Origin: Akanthomyces muscarius
Taxonomy: Eukaryota; Ascomycota; Sordariomycetes; Hypocreales; Cordycipitaceae
Length of the DNA: 64,000 bases
Assembly: GCF_028009165.1 (NCBI RefSeq)
Contig: NC_079246.1
Location: forward strand, 186,001 to 250,000
Direction: 5' to 3'
The notes beneath the pieces are model-generated. The model did not search any database, was not told the DNA's origin, and saw only the letters and a program-made list of their open reading frames with translations. Below, in pieces: positions 1-11,275 of the stretch (positions are counted from its first letter, which is position 1; each line of letters begins with the position of its first letter). The translations under genes and the position numbers were made by a program.

Positions 1-578
1 GCTACGCCCTCAACCGAACCGCCGACTTTGAGACGGTGCGCCAAATCAAGGAGAAGCTCTGCTACGTATCATACGACCTCGAGCTGGATAAGGCTCTTAG
101 CGAGGACACGACGGTCCTAGTGGAAAACTACACACTCCCCGATGGCCGCGTCATCCGCGTAGGAAGCGAGCGATTCGAGGCACCCGAGTGTCTGTTCCAG
201 CCTCACCTGGTGGACAACGAGTCGCCCGGTCTTGGTGAATTCCTGTTCAATACTATTCAGGCTGCGGATGTGGATATCCGCTCGTCGCTGTTCAAGGCGA
301 TTGTCCTGTCCGGAGGCAGCAGCATGTACCCGGGTCTGCCGTCGCGCCTGGAGAAGGAGCTGAAGCAGCTGTGGCTCACGCGCGCACTGCAGGGCAACCC
401 CGAGCGCCTGAGCAAGTTCAAAGTGCGCATAGAGGACCCTCCCCGGAGACGACACATGGTGTTCCTGGGCGGTGCGGTCCTGGCCAACATCATGGCCGAC
501 AAGGAGAGCATGTGGGTAACAAAGGCCGAGTGGGAAGAGCAAGGCTCTCGCGTGCTGGAGAAGCTGGGTCCGCGATAG
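1..578 (+). CDS. ARP2: Actin-related protein 2 (Arp2), 3' part
   Basis: This is the C-terminal part of Arp2, the nucleotide-binding actin-like subunit of the Arp2/3 complex that nucleates branched actin filaments at endocytic patches and hyphal tips. The gene is already open at base 1 (reading frame begins at base 3) and ends at TAG 576-578, giving about 191 visible residues. Actin-fold landmarks are present: the segment [15 protein letters not shown], the adenosine-loop motif [12 protein letters not shown], and the C-terminal stretch [12 protein letters not shown]. The insert with [23 protein letters not shown] is typical of Arp2 and absent from conventional actin. No intron is seen in this part. 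The 5' exons lie outside the window. The Arp2 assignment is firm. Confidence 0.95.
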   Translation, partial: YALNRTADFETVRQIKEKLCYVSYDLELDKALSEDTTVLVENYTLPDGRVIRVGSERFEAPECLFQPHLVDNESPGLGEFLFNTIQAADVDIRSSLFKAIVLSGGSSMYPGLPSRLEKELKQLWLTRALQGNPERLSKFKVRIEDPPRRRHMVFLGGAVLANIMADKESMWVTKAEWEEQGSRVLEKLGPR

Positions 579-1372
579 GCGGGGGGGGATGGCAGAGATG
601 GAGGATGACGGCCGCGCAAACAAGATTAACTGCAACGGGGCAACGCTACCCGTAAAGATGTGGAGTTTTACTAGGCGAGAAAATATTCGGCATGAATTTA
701 TTTTGTAACAAAGTTTTATCATTTTGATGTGGCGGCGGCCGCAGTGTCCGTGACAAGCTTAGTCATCGTCGTAGATTGGGATTCAGGGCGAAGCCACCAG
801 CACGAGTATGAAGTTATTCTCCGTTGACAAGCAGCGCTGAATACCAATATTAATTTACGAGTTTGCATCGCGGCGCACAAACAAACGGACCGCTGATTTT
901 TATTACTCTCAGCTACGACATTACTCTTGCCTAATTGAACGCTGCAAGCCACGACTACCCGCTGCACGTCCGCCGCGCGTGAGAGCCAGCCGTGAGTGCT
1001 CCTACGGCCACCAGGAGCGTCTCCAGCAAAGCCGCCGTCCATCGTGAAAGCCCGGAGACTCCACAGCAATCTCATTGCACACCGGCACCGGGGGTTGGCC
1101 CCCTTACTCTCTTCATCTGCAGTGCGTTTTAGCTCTGGAGATATTCTGGCGAAATCCATCAAAGCCCAGCTTGCCGGGGCCGAGTTCCGCCAGCCGGAAA
1201 AACTTGGTGTGTCGGTGATTTGGGACCGAGTTCCCCAGCTTGCCACCGAGGCAGGCAATTTCGTTCCATTTTATTTTAAAACCGGGGATCCCAAAAGGCC
1301 TAGCCGGACGCGGCTTCGTCGGAGGAGGCTTGGTCCCTTTGTCGAAATAACCCCAGGGATTCCTCTCTGCCC
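579..1372. other. Intergenic region between ARP2 and SSN3
   Basis: About 0.8 kb follows the ARP2 stop, starting with a G-run and then mixed AT- and GC-rich sequence. Open frames here (for example 719-1258 on the minus strand and 996-1376 on the plus strand) are rich in Arg, Ser and Pro without domain-like patterns and overlap one another, so I treat them as chance. It should hold the ARP2 3' end and an upstream promoter. Confidence 0.5.
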
Positions 1373-2021
1373 ATGAGCCTGACCAATCCGCCCTCGGGGC
1401 CCGGTTCGGGCAGCGCCGGCGTTGTTGGCGGTAGCGTGCGAACGCATCAGTCCCTGAAGCGTGGCGTGCAGGCCGCTTTTGACGGTACGTATCTTGAACA
1501 TCTCTTTTCCGCCCTCTGGGTGCCATTTATTTAGCCTCTCTCCTCTTGCCCCGCGCCGCAATCCTGGTCCCCTGCGTCTTGTGTGCTCCTCTGGTTCCGC
1601 GCGAGCCCTGTTTTCAAGAAAGGGAAGAAAGAACGGAAGCTGAGTCAGGAAACTTGCTACTTTTGATGTCTCGACAAGTGTCAATGTCGCCTTGCAGCGT
1701 GGATGCTATTCTGTCCTCGTGAGCAGAGCTAACAGCTGCCTCGTGCGTTGCTGTCTCATGCCCCCTCTTTAGGCACTCATCTTTTCCTACCGATTTATTT
1801 CCTCTTTCACTACAGTCTACTTCGGGACTGCCCTGTCACTACCCGTTCAGTCGATTGTGTTGTTGGGTGCCGGTGTCTGGGACTTTGCCTGTAAGGCTGC
1901 AGCAGAAGCAACCGTCCAACTCCACGTGGACATTGCTGCATCTACCCGTCACCACATCAGACCTGAAAGCTTTCCAGAAGCCTCTTATGCCGTTGAGATT
2001 ACGGCCCTCTGGCGGGCATGA
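1373..2021 (+). CDS. Possible small two-exon gene or spliced leader upstream of SSN3 (unrecognised)
   Basis: I do not recognise this product. Exon 1 would be 1373-1484, beginning MSLTNPPSGPGSGSAGVVGG and ending before a GTACGT donor. Exon 2 would be 1816-2021, after the acceptor TTTCACTACAG. The join is in phase and gives about 105 residues, with VYFGTALSLPVQSIVLLGAG at the start of exon 2 followed by an amphipathic Ala-rich stretch, then TGA. For: good splice signals and a protein-like composition in exon 2. Against: the 331-bp intron is long for this window, no family is recognised, and the stop lies only 127 bp before the SSN3 start. It may instead be an upstream ORF in the SSN3 5' leader. 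RNA evidence would decide. Confidence 0.3.
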
Positions 2022-2148
2022 ATCGTACGGGCAGCAATCCCAGCTCCAATGTCCCCAGCTGCAGCAGTATACCAGGCAGTGGAATTCGTCCGCTGCTGCT
2101 CCGCCCATGCCCTTCCCGCCATCCTCCCTTTCCTGGGGATCGTCTTTC

Positions 2149-3492
2149 ATGGCACCCCCATCTACCCATCATCGCAGTCAGAACCATGCTCACACACGAA
2201 CTGCAGAAGGTCTCGGCCGCTCGGGCGGCTACCAGCCCAAAGCCCGCGTCACGGAGCGCTATCGCATCGTCGGATTCATCAGCAGTGGTACGTATGGCCG
2301 CGTGTACAAGGCCGTCAACCGCGCCAACATTGTCACGAGCACGAATGGCACGCCGGTGCCCATGGGCCACGAGGTGGCCATCAAAAAGTTCAAGCCCGAC
2401 AAGGAGGGCGAGCAAATTAGCTACACAGGCATCTCCCAGAGCGCCATTCGCGAAATGAGCCTCTGCAGCGAGCTGAACCACGCCAACGTCATCCGCCTCA
2501 TCGAGATTATCCTCGAAGACAAGTGCATCTTCATGGTCTTTGACTATGCCGAGCACGACCTGCTCCAAATCATCCACCACCACACGCAACAGCCACGACA
2601 TCCGATCCCACCCGCCACCGTCAAGAGCATCATGTTCCAGCTGCTCAACGGCTGCCACTACCTGCACACCAACTGGGTGCTGCACCGCGATCTGAAACCC
2701 GCCAACATCATGGTCACCTCGTCGGGCGCCGTCAAGATTGGCGACCTGGGCCTGGCGCGGCGCTTCGACAAACCCCTACACTCGCTCTTCAGCGGCGACA
2801 AGGTCGTCGTGACCATCTGGTACCGCGCGCCGGAGCTCATCCTCGGCTCGTACCACTACACGCCCGCCATCGACATGTGGGCCATTGGCTGCATCTTTGC
2901 CGAGCTCCTCTCGCTCCGTCCCATCTTCAAGGGCGAGGAGGCCAAGATGGACAGCAAGAAGACGGTCCCGTTCCAGCGCAACCAGATGATGAAGATCATG
3001 GAGATCATGGGCGCCCCCACAAAGGACAAGTGGCCGCTGCTCGCCACCATGCCCGAGTACTCGCAGCTCAACGCCCTGCAGGCCAGCATGGCCGCCCACC
3101 ACGGCCGCCACTCGCACGGCGCGCCCCTCGCCTCCAACCTCGAAAAGTGGTACCACAACACAATCTCCAACGCGCCCAGCAGCAACAACACCTCGTCAGG
3201 CACGTCCACCTCGCTCAGCTCCCTCGGCCAGGAGGGGTACAAGCTGCTCTCGGGGCTGCTCGAGTACGACCCCGTCAAGCGCCTCACCGCCGCGCAGGCC
3301 CTGCAGCTGCCGTTCTTCAGCACCGGCGACAAGGTCACCGCCAATGCGTTTGAGGGCCTCAAGGTCGACTACCCGCACCGCCGCGTGAGCCAGGACGACA
3401 ACGATATTCGCACGAGCAGCCTGCCGGGTACCAAGCGCAGCGGCCTCGGGGATGATTCGCTGCTGCGGCCGTCGAAGCGAGTTAAGGAGTGA
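2149..3492 (+). CDS. SSN3: Cyclin-dependent kinase 8 of the Mediator kinase module (Ssn3/Srb10)
   Basis: This nuclear serine/threonine kinase works with cyclin C (Ssn8) in the Mediator CDK8 module, phosphorylates the RNA polymerase II CTD and transcription factors, and often represses stress and nutrient genes. With the ATG at 2149 the protein is 447 residues and intronless. It shows the Gly-rich loop ISSGTYGRVYKA, the ATP lysine in VAIKKFKPDKEG, the cyclin-binding helix SQSAIREMSLCSEL, the catalytic loop LHRDLKPAN, a DLG in place of DFG, WYRAPELILG, and the CDK8-specific MDSKKTVPFQRNQM. The tail ends in basic SKRVKE, possibly a nuclear localisation signal. The frame is open back to 1855, but the residues before 2149 look like leader sequence, and fungal Ssn3 proteins have only a short region before GYQPKARVTERY. 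The start is therefore the only real uncertainty. Confidence 0.95.
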   Translation: MAPPSTHHRSQNHAHTRTAEGLGRSGGYQPKARVTERYRIVGFISSGTYGRVYKAVNRANIVTSTNGTPVPMGHEVAIKKFKPDKEGEQISYTGISQSAIREMSLCSELNHANVIRLIEIILEDKCIFMVFDYAEHDLLQIIHHHTQQPRHPIPPATVKSIMFQLLNGCHYLHTNWVLHRDLKPANIMVTSSGAVKIGDLGLARRFDKPLHSLFSGDKVVVTIWYRAPELILGSYHYTPAIDMWAIGCIFAELLSLRPIFKGEEAKMDSKKTVPFQRNQMMKIMEIMGAPTKDKWPLLATMPEYSQLNALQASMAAHHGRHSHGAPLASNLEKWYHNTISNAPSSNNTSSGTSTSLSSLGQEGYKLLSGLLEYDPVKRLTAAQALQLPFFSTGDKVTANAFEGLKVDYPHRRVSQDDNDIRTSSLPGTKRSGLGDDSLLRPSKRVKE

Positions 3493-4285
3493 TGCTCGCC
3501 GGTGGTGTTTTGACAAGCCTTGTTTTGCGAATCAAAGTGGGCGTTTTTAACTTGGGCTATTAGCATGATTATATCGGCAGCGTTGGCGTTTCTTTTGGGA
3601 CGGACGGGGGCTATACTGGGAGTATACATGTAAAGAAGAATAGACATGAGCATCCTTCAATCAGCATGCCACTATTGAAACACTCTACTTGAGAAAAGAA
3701 GCCGCCCGTGACAATGGCTCGCTGTAGATTTCGCTACCATCGAGCTCATGGTGAGGTAGTAGCGTTTGGAAATAAACGTAAATTGATATAAAACAACTGT
3801 ACAAAGTACATTAGCCCAATATTAAGACCTGGCACGACTATCGGCCCGCCGCAGATGCTGTCGTCGCCGTCCCCCTCCTCTGGAATTAAGTTTTGTATTA
3901 CACAGGTATAATCTTGTCGCGGGCTGCTGATAAGAAAAATCGAGGTGCGGTGGTGTACATGGTATAATGATAGTTCTGAATTTCGCCTCCCAGGTCGCCA
4001 TTCGTGTCCAAACCCCGTGCTGCGCCGCCGCCGTCTTCCCTTCTTGACCGGTAGAGCGTGTAGGCCGCGTCCCGCGAGGCAATGACGCTTTTGTAATCTC
4101 CCTTCTTTGCCTGGGCTACGTGAGAGTCTCGTGGTTCGTACTCTCTGGGATTGCTGTATTATGGCCGGAGCTTGGCATTTCCGGCATCCACGGCGGTACA
4201 TGGCGAATCGATAAGGACGTGTGAAATAGTCGACGTCGCAGCCCACAAAGGAGCCAAGGCGGTGGTCGATAAGGATATTGACCGC
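3493..4285. other. Intergenic region, convergent SSN3 / ARF6 3' ends
   Basis: Two genes converge here and the region should hold both 3' UTRs and polyadenylation sites. AT-rich runs near 3770-3800 fit the ARF6 side. Minus-strand frames at 3746-4246 and 3822-4082 are Arg/Ser-rich and lie directly behind the ARF6 stop, so they are more likely UTR than genes. Confidence 0.5.
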
Positions 4286-6664
<2,379 letters not shown>

Positions 6665-7558
6665 CTAGCTCCTCACGACTTGATGGTGGTCTGGGTCCTG
6701 GCCGACGCGCCATGACCTTTCATACAGAAACTGGGCAGGTAAAAACTTTAAGCCCGACTCCGTTTTCATGTTGTCTAGAGCATGAATCAGGGTTTTCAAG
6801 TCACACGACCTGACTGCGTAGTCGCCTTGCGGTATCGTCGGCTCTGGCGGCTCGGGAATCAACTTTTCCAGCCCCAGGAAGACATGGGACAAGGTACAGT
6901 TGTGCAGCCCAACGCCCACCTTTGCTAGGTGCTGCCGAACCTCTTTGCAGACCTCCCGCATCGATTTACTCCCATCGTTTTGGTCCGAGAAGAGTTTCAT
7001 GCAAGCCCGAAATACGTCCTCGTGATCAAACTTTGGGTTCCATGGGCGCCTGTACCCGATTACCATATACTGCAGAGCAGCCGCCAAGTTATTGGCCAGA
7101 GCCAGAGGATAGCTTGTAGGCCACGCGACATGTGTAATGAGGACAGAAAGGTCATTACAAAACTATTTCGACCACGTGTGGTTTATGTTTGTGCTTCCCG
7201 TAGGGACGCTGCCATCGAGTAGAAACCGTAATCTCGTCCGGCAGCCGACCACGTCCCAGGGCGTGCATTTAGCGAACTGCAGACAGAGCCGGAACACCTT
7301 GCCGTAGAATGGCTTGATTGATTCCGGAAACAGCCATTCGTTCTTGACCAATTCCTATCTCTGCTTGACTTCGTTCTCGTCCTGCTCAGTCCAACCTGAG
7401 CCAAACGTAATGGAAGGCATGGCAGGATGGACCGACGCGTTGATACCGTCAGCTCTGGTTGCTGCACCAGCATTGGTCTGGAACCGCCTGCCTGTCACAA
7501 CTAGTCTACTGAGAAAGCTTTTGTTCCAGCCTTCGAGCCGGCCAAATACCCGTTGCAT
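6665..7558 (-). pseudogene. Unrecognised protein gene with two in-frame TAG stop codons
   Basis: One minus-strand frame runs from about 7558 to 6665 and reads as protein throughout, but it is cut by TAG at 7354-7352 and TAG at 7162-7160. The three pieces stay in the same frame. Protein-like stretches include NEWLFPESIKPFYGKVFRLC before the second stop and GLHNCTLSHVFLGLEKLIPE after it. No splice signals around either stop would remove it. TAG codons can arise from CAG by C-to-T change, the direction expected of repeat-induced point mutation (RIP) or spontaneous deamination. The family is not recognised. The conserved-looking C-terminal 140 residues could be a surviving ORF starting at 7087, but a whole broken gene is the simpler reading. 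Confidence 0.5.
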
Positions 7559-8025
7559 CCAGTCTTCTAGTCACAACGACTAGGGACCCCGCGCATCTGG
7601 CATTCACTATCTCTTGGTTTTACTCAAGAACGTAATCAGAGGGCCATCTGGTGCCTTGATGTCTATAGAGCTGTTAGCTAACAGCTTTTTGTGCTCTGGC
7701 ATGGGAAGACCCGCTGGAGGGGGTCGGGACCCGGCTGCTCTCACGAAGGAGGTTTAACGTAAACCGTTTGATCAAATTCCGATCACTAATTTACGGTTCT
7801 CTAGTCTTGTATACCCCAGTATTATGCGCAACCCGTTTAGTTCGGGGCAGATCTCCACCCGTGATGCCCTCCGGCCTAAAGCCTTTACAGGTCCGTGTTG
7901 GAGCTCTGCAAAGAACAGACCTGGTAGAGGACTCCACGAATAGAAGCTTGGCAATGTGCCTGTACTGTTTTAGTACTGGATCTCATAACTGATTCAATAT
8001 TAATGAGATTGTTCTTACTTTTCCA

Positions 8026-8057
8026 TCTACGCTCCGCCTCTACGCTCCGCCTCTACG
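8026..8057. repeat. 13-bp tandem repeat, about 2.5 copies
   Basis: The unit TCTACGCTCCGCC occurs twice in perfect tandem (8026-8038, 8039-8051) and is followed by a partial third copy. It lies in non-coding sequence and has no evident function. Confidence 0.8.
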
Positions 8058-9788
8058 CGGTGTGCCTTGGTTCGTCACCGTAGATTTTGTTGCTACGGCA
8101 CGGAGCGAAAGGCTGAGCCGCCCGCATACATGGGCAGGCGCCCATGGTCCAGAAAGACAACAGCTACGTGCATATTGTTTATGATGGTTAAATTTCATGT
8201 TGAATATTCTGTTAGGGTGCTCGTGGCAGGCCCTTTGGCTAATTTCCGCCTCTTTCTAGCGTGCCAGGCAAATCAGAACTAAGTGCCGACGCCTAGACCT
8301 CGCGGGCGCCTCAAACGACCCTCAATTTCACAGTAACTTGGCCGCAAGAGTTTTGACATATACTCATACGGAGAATCGAAGTCTTGTAGCATTGTATGGC
8401 CTGATTATGGAAGAGTAAGCGTGGTCTGCAACAAACGTCCTGGTAGTACCACATATGACTTGGGTTTTTTCTTAAATAATTATTCAAAACATTGGTAGTT
8501 CTTTTCAACCCACTTGCGAAATTTCGTGTTATTCAACTGTTTGACGGAGCGAAGATGCACCGGTTATGGGTGGGACAGCGCCAGAGATGGGGCCGCTGCC
8601 TATGCAAGCAACGATCTCCGTAGCTTGCAATCAGCGTCACAGCTTTGCCACGTAAAACATCATTCTTTAGAAAAATCTAGCAAAGAATAAGCGCTTACCT
8701 TGAAGTGATTGAAAGAATTTTGAGGCTGTTTTCTATTTTCATGTCGCATCACCAGAAGCCGGATCGACAGGCCATGCTTACTATATTACTGGTAGCATGT
8801 TGATACATCCTTGGTAGCTCCATTGTGGTCAAGAACAAGGGTGAATTCGCTGAGGTTTGGCGACTAAATATAAACCGACTTGTATTGCGAATTGATAAAG
8901 CTAAGTGTCTAATATTTGTAGTTTAAAAGCATCGCTCGCTTCTTTGCTTGGTAGGTGCAAAAGGGCGGGCAGGTAGGCATATCAGGGCAGCTTTCGTAAG
9001 GTGAATCATCCAGTCTTCGGAGCTTAGATCCCGCTTTTGTGGACGGGACGGCCGATCCCGATCTTCGTTGGCCATTCGTCCGCCGTGCTCAGCCATTCAG
9101 GTGCAGGCGCAAGGCATCCGAAACCGAAACCGAAACAAAAAAGCATTGAGGATGGCGCTCGTCACCTCACGAGGACTAGAGATCATTTTCAACGCCATTG
9201 CTTCCATCTTTGCTTCGGGGATGCAACACGCCGGAATTCATATACTGCATACTGCACACGTCATTACAGGCGCTGCATCTTATAGCCTCATCTGGTGGAG
9301 CGGTGTGACAACATGGAATCCATGCCTGAAAGCGCCGCATCGGTCGATCCAGCAACAAGGCGGCAAGGTCTGCTCCGGGAAGAGAAATGTATCCTACGTA
9401 GTAACTCAATCATAGAAAGAACAATTATTAGCTACCTAAAGGAAAGGGCACGGAAGTTCTGGAATCAAAAAAGACGGGGCACCCTGCGGGATCGTGCGCT
9501 AACTAGCACAGATGTCGTGAATGAAGCCGCGCGGGCCTTCGTCCAGAAAGGCCAATAATGCGGGGAGATGTTGCATTCCCCGTAAAGGTGCTTTCTTTCG
9601 ACTTTGCTTACCGGCGAGCATCTCAAGTATTGGGATCAGTGCAGAATATGAACCTGTCGATACCATATCTTGGCTGCGATAGCTCTACCTGTGAGCACGC
9701 GATGCTAGTACAGCCTGAACAGATCCAAGATCGGGAGTCGCCAACCCGCCAGGCTACCCTACCCGTGGCTGCTGTTTGACCTCCACGC

Positions 9789-9819
9789 GATCATGATGAG
9801 CATGTCCATGAGCATGATC
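9789..9819. repeat. Short imperfect palindrome with internal GAGCATG repeats
   Basis: The outer arms are GATCATG and CATGATC, with two direct copies of GAGCATG inside. It lies about 380 bp upstream of the small stress-protein gene at 10198. It could be a protein-binding site or chance; the sequence shows only the symmetry. Confidence 0.5.
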
Positions 9820-10076
9820 TGTCTCAAGTCAAAGTCATGACGACAGATTCACAGCAAGAAAAGCGAAGTAGCCCGACATTTTCCTCCGATCGATCTGCAC
9901 GGTGACCAAAATTCGAATCAGTCTCCGCCGACCGTGAAAAAACACCATGTAAAGGCACCAACCGCATCACATCACCAGAATCACAGTCCCGGGAGAAAAG
10001 CTCCGCGAAGCTTGTAAGGGCAAACAATAACTGATGCGAGCATCATTCATTTGTTGATGAACTGTCAAGCTTCAGA

Positions 10077-10084
10077 TATATAAA
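10077..10084 (+). promoter_or_regulatory. TATA box of the Hsp9/Awh11-like gene
   Basis: TATATAAA lies 114 bp before the ATG at 10198, a usual distance for a strongly inducible fungal promoter with a leader of roughly 80 bases. The motif is seen; its use is inferred. Confidence 0.55.
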
Positions 10085-10197
10085 CCGCCTGTTTCTGCAG
10101 CTCAATTCCAGAATTATTCCTCATCCGTCAGCAATCGATTCATCACTGTATTCTACCACAACTTTCTTCTACAAACAATTCACCGAAAATTTTCATC

Positions 10198-10555
10198 ATG
10201 TCCGACTACAAGCCTACTGGTATGCTCTCTCTACAACCCAAAGCGATGCATTGGTAACTAAATATTATGGCAGAGCACGACGGCCTCAAGCAGGACGGTA
10301 CCCCCGACAAGCGTGTTGGAACTGGAGGCATGTCTGTTCGTTTTAATTTGTCAAGTAGTTATCTAACTTTTTGCAGAATTCGCTCACGGCAAGGTTGACC
10401 CTCACAAGGCAGGTGCAAAGGGTGGAAACCAGTCCGGAGACGGCACTGGCGAGACCCAATCTGCCTCGGACAACAGCGGCGGTGATTACAAGCCAACTGA
10501 GCATGACGGCCTGCGCAAGGACGGCGAGCCTGATGGCCGTGTTAAAGGAAATTAA
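10198..10555 (+). CDS. Small hydrophilic stress protein, Hsp9/Awh11-like, with duplicated motif
   Basis: This 84-residue, very hydrophilic protein resembles the Hsp9/Hsp12/Awh11 group, whose members are abundant under stress and starvation. Three exons: 10198-10219, 10274-10327 and 10377-10555. The motif YKPTEHDGL(K/R)(Q/K)DG appears at the N-terminus and again near the C-terminus, with EFAHGKVDPHKAGAKGG and a Gly/Ser/Asp linker between. Intron 1 is canonical (GTATGC...CAG). Intron 2 (10328-10376) begins with GC, not GT; only this GC-AG junction keeps the EFAHGKVDP frame, and a good branch point (TCTAAC) precedes the acceptor. A TATA box lies upstream. The protein probably acts in the cytosol as a disordered membrane or protein protectant, by analogy with the yeast Hsp12 group. 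The family call is from pattern recognition. Confidence 0.8.
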
Positions 10556-11275
10556 AGAGAGTTTCCACTTTAGATATCGGGAAACTTGAATGGACCATAT
10601 CGCAGCACCCAACGAAAGGTTATTTGGCAATCGATGGAATTTGTCCGTCTACGACTACATGCCTGTCTATTGCATGTGGGGTGTTTAGCTTTTCAATGAT
10701 TGGAAGTTAGATATGTGTTTATGTCCAAGTTTAATATGCAATGATGTTCAGAGCTGTACATCATGCCCTCGTTTTCAATATAACTTTTACTGACTTGCTG
10801 GTCAGAATTGCTAGCCCATTTTGCCACACCAATCATGCGTGCTGGCAGATAAACTTAAGGCCACCACATCCTTTTGAATGAGCCTTGAAGCTCGAGACCT
10901 AACCGTGAACTTAGCGCAAGCTAGCTAGAGAGAGACTTGGCAAAACATAGTGAGACAATGTGCGAAGCAGGATCATCTCCACGAATCAGCTCCGGTTCTC
11001 TGGACTTGTAAGCGCCGTGGTCCCTGACCATACAACGAGCATCGCCCATCTATAATTAGCAGCCACCAGCCCATTTACGAGCACATTAGTGCCAGTACCC
11101 CGCATCAGTAAGGCGCGTCGGGCTGACTTCATCTGCTTGCCACGACTGGGTTTATTAGCGCTTCCAACCAATCTTTCTCCCGGTAACTAGATTGCTAGTG
11201 CTATCTAACCTACGCGATCTACTTCACCTCGACTGTGGAACACTCTACATTTTGGCTTATACTTTTGCGGGTGCT
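10556..11275. other. Intergenic region between stress-protein gene and NACHT-WD40 gene
   Basis: The first part is the 3' UTR of the upstream gene and the rest the presumed promoter of the NACHT-WD40 gene. Short frames here (10343-10630, 10986-11171, both minus) look like chance. Confidence 0.5.

Larger units (their letters stand above)
7559..10197. other. Gene-poor region upstream of the small stress-protein gene
   Basis: About 2.6 kb holds no gene I can support. It contains a short tandem repeat near 8026, moderately AT-rich sequence from 8640 to 8960, a weak small frame at 9295-9558 (87 codons, charged, no family recognised) and a partly palindromic element at 9789. The last 200 bp are the promoter and leader of the gene at 10198. 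Confidence 0.45.

Noticed and set aside
1855..2148. N-terminal extension of SSN3 to 1855
   Set aside because: These residues are unlike the N-termini of fungal Ssn3 proteins and lie in a region that may be leader or a separate small gene.
1999..2685. Minus-strand ORF opposite the SSN3 kinase domain
   Set aside because: An antisense shadow of conserved kinase codons.
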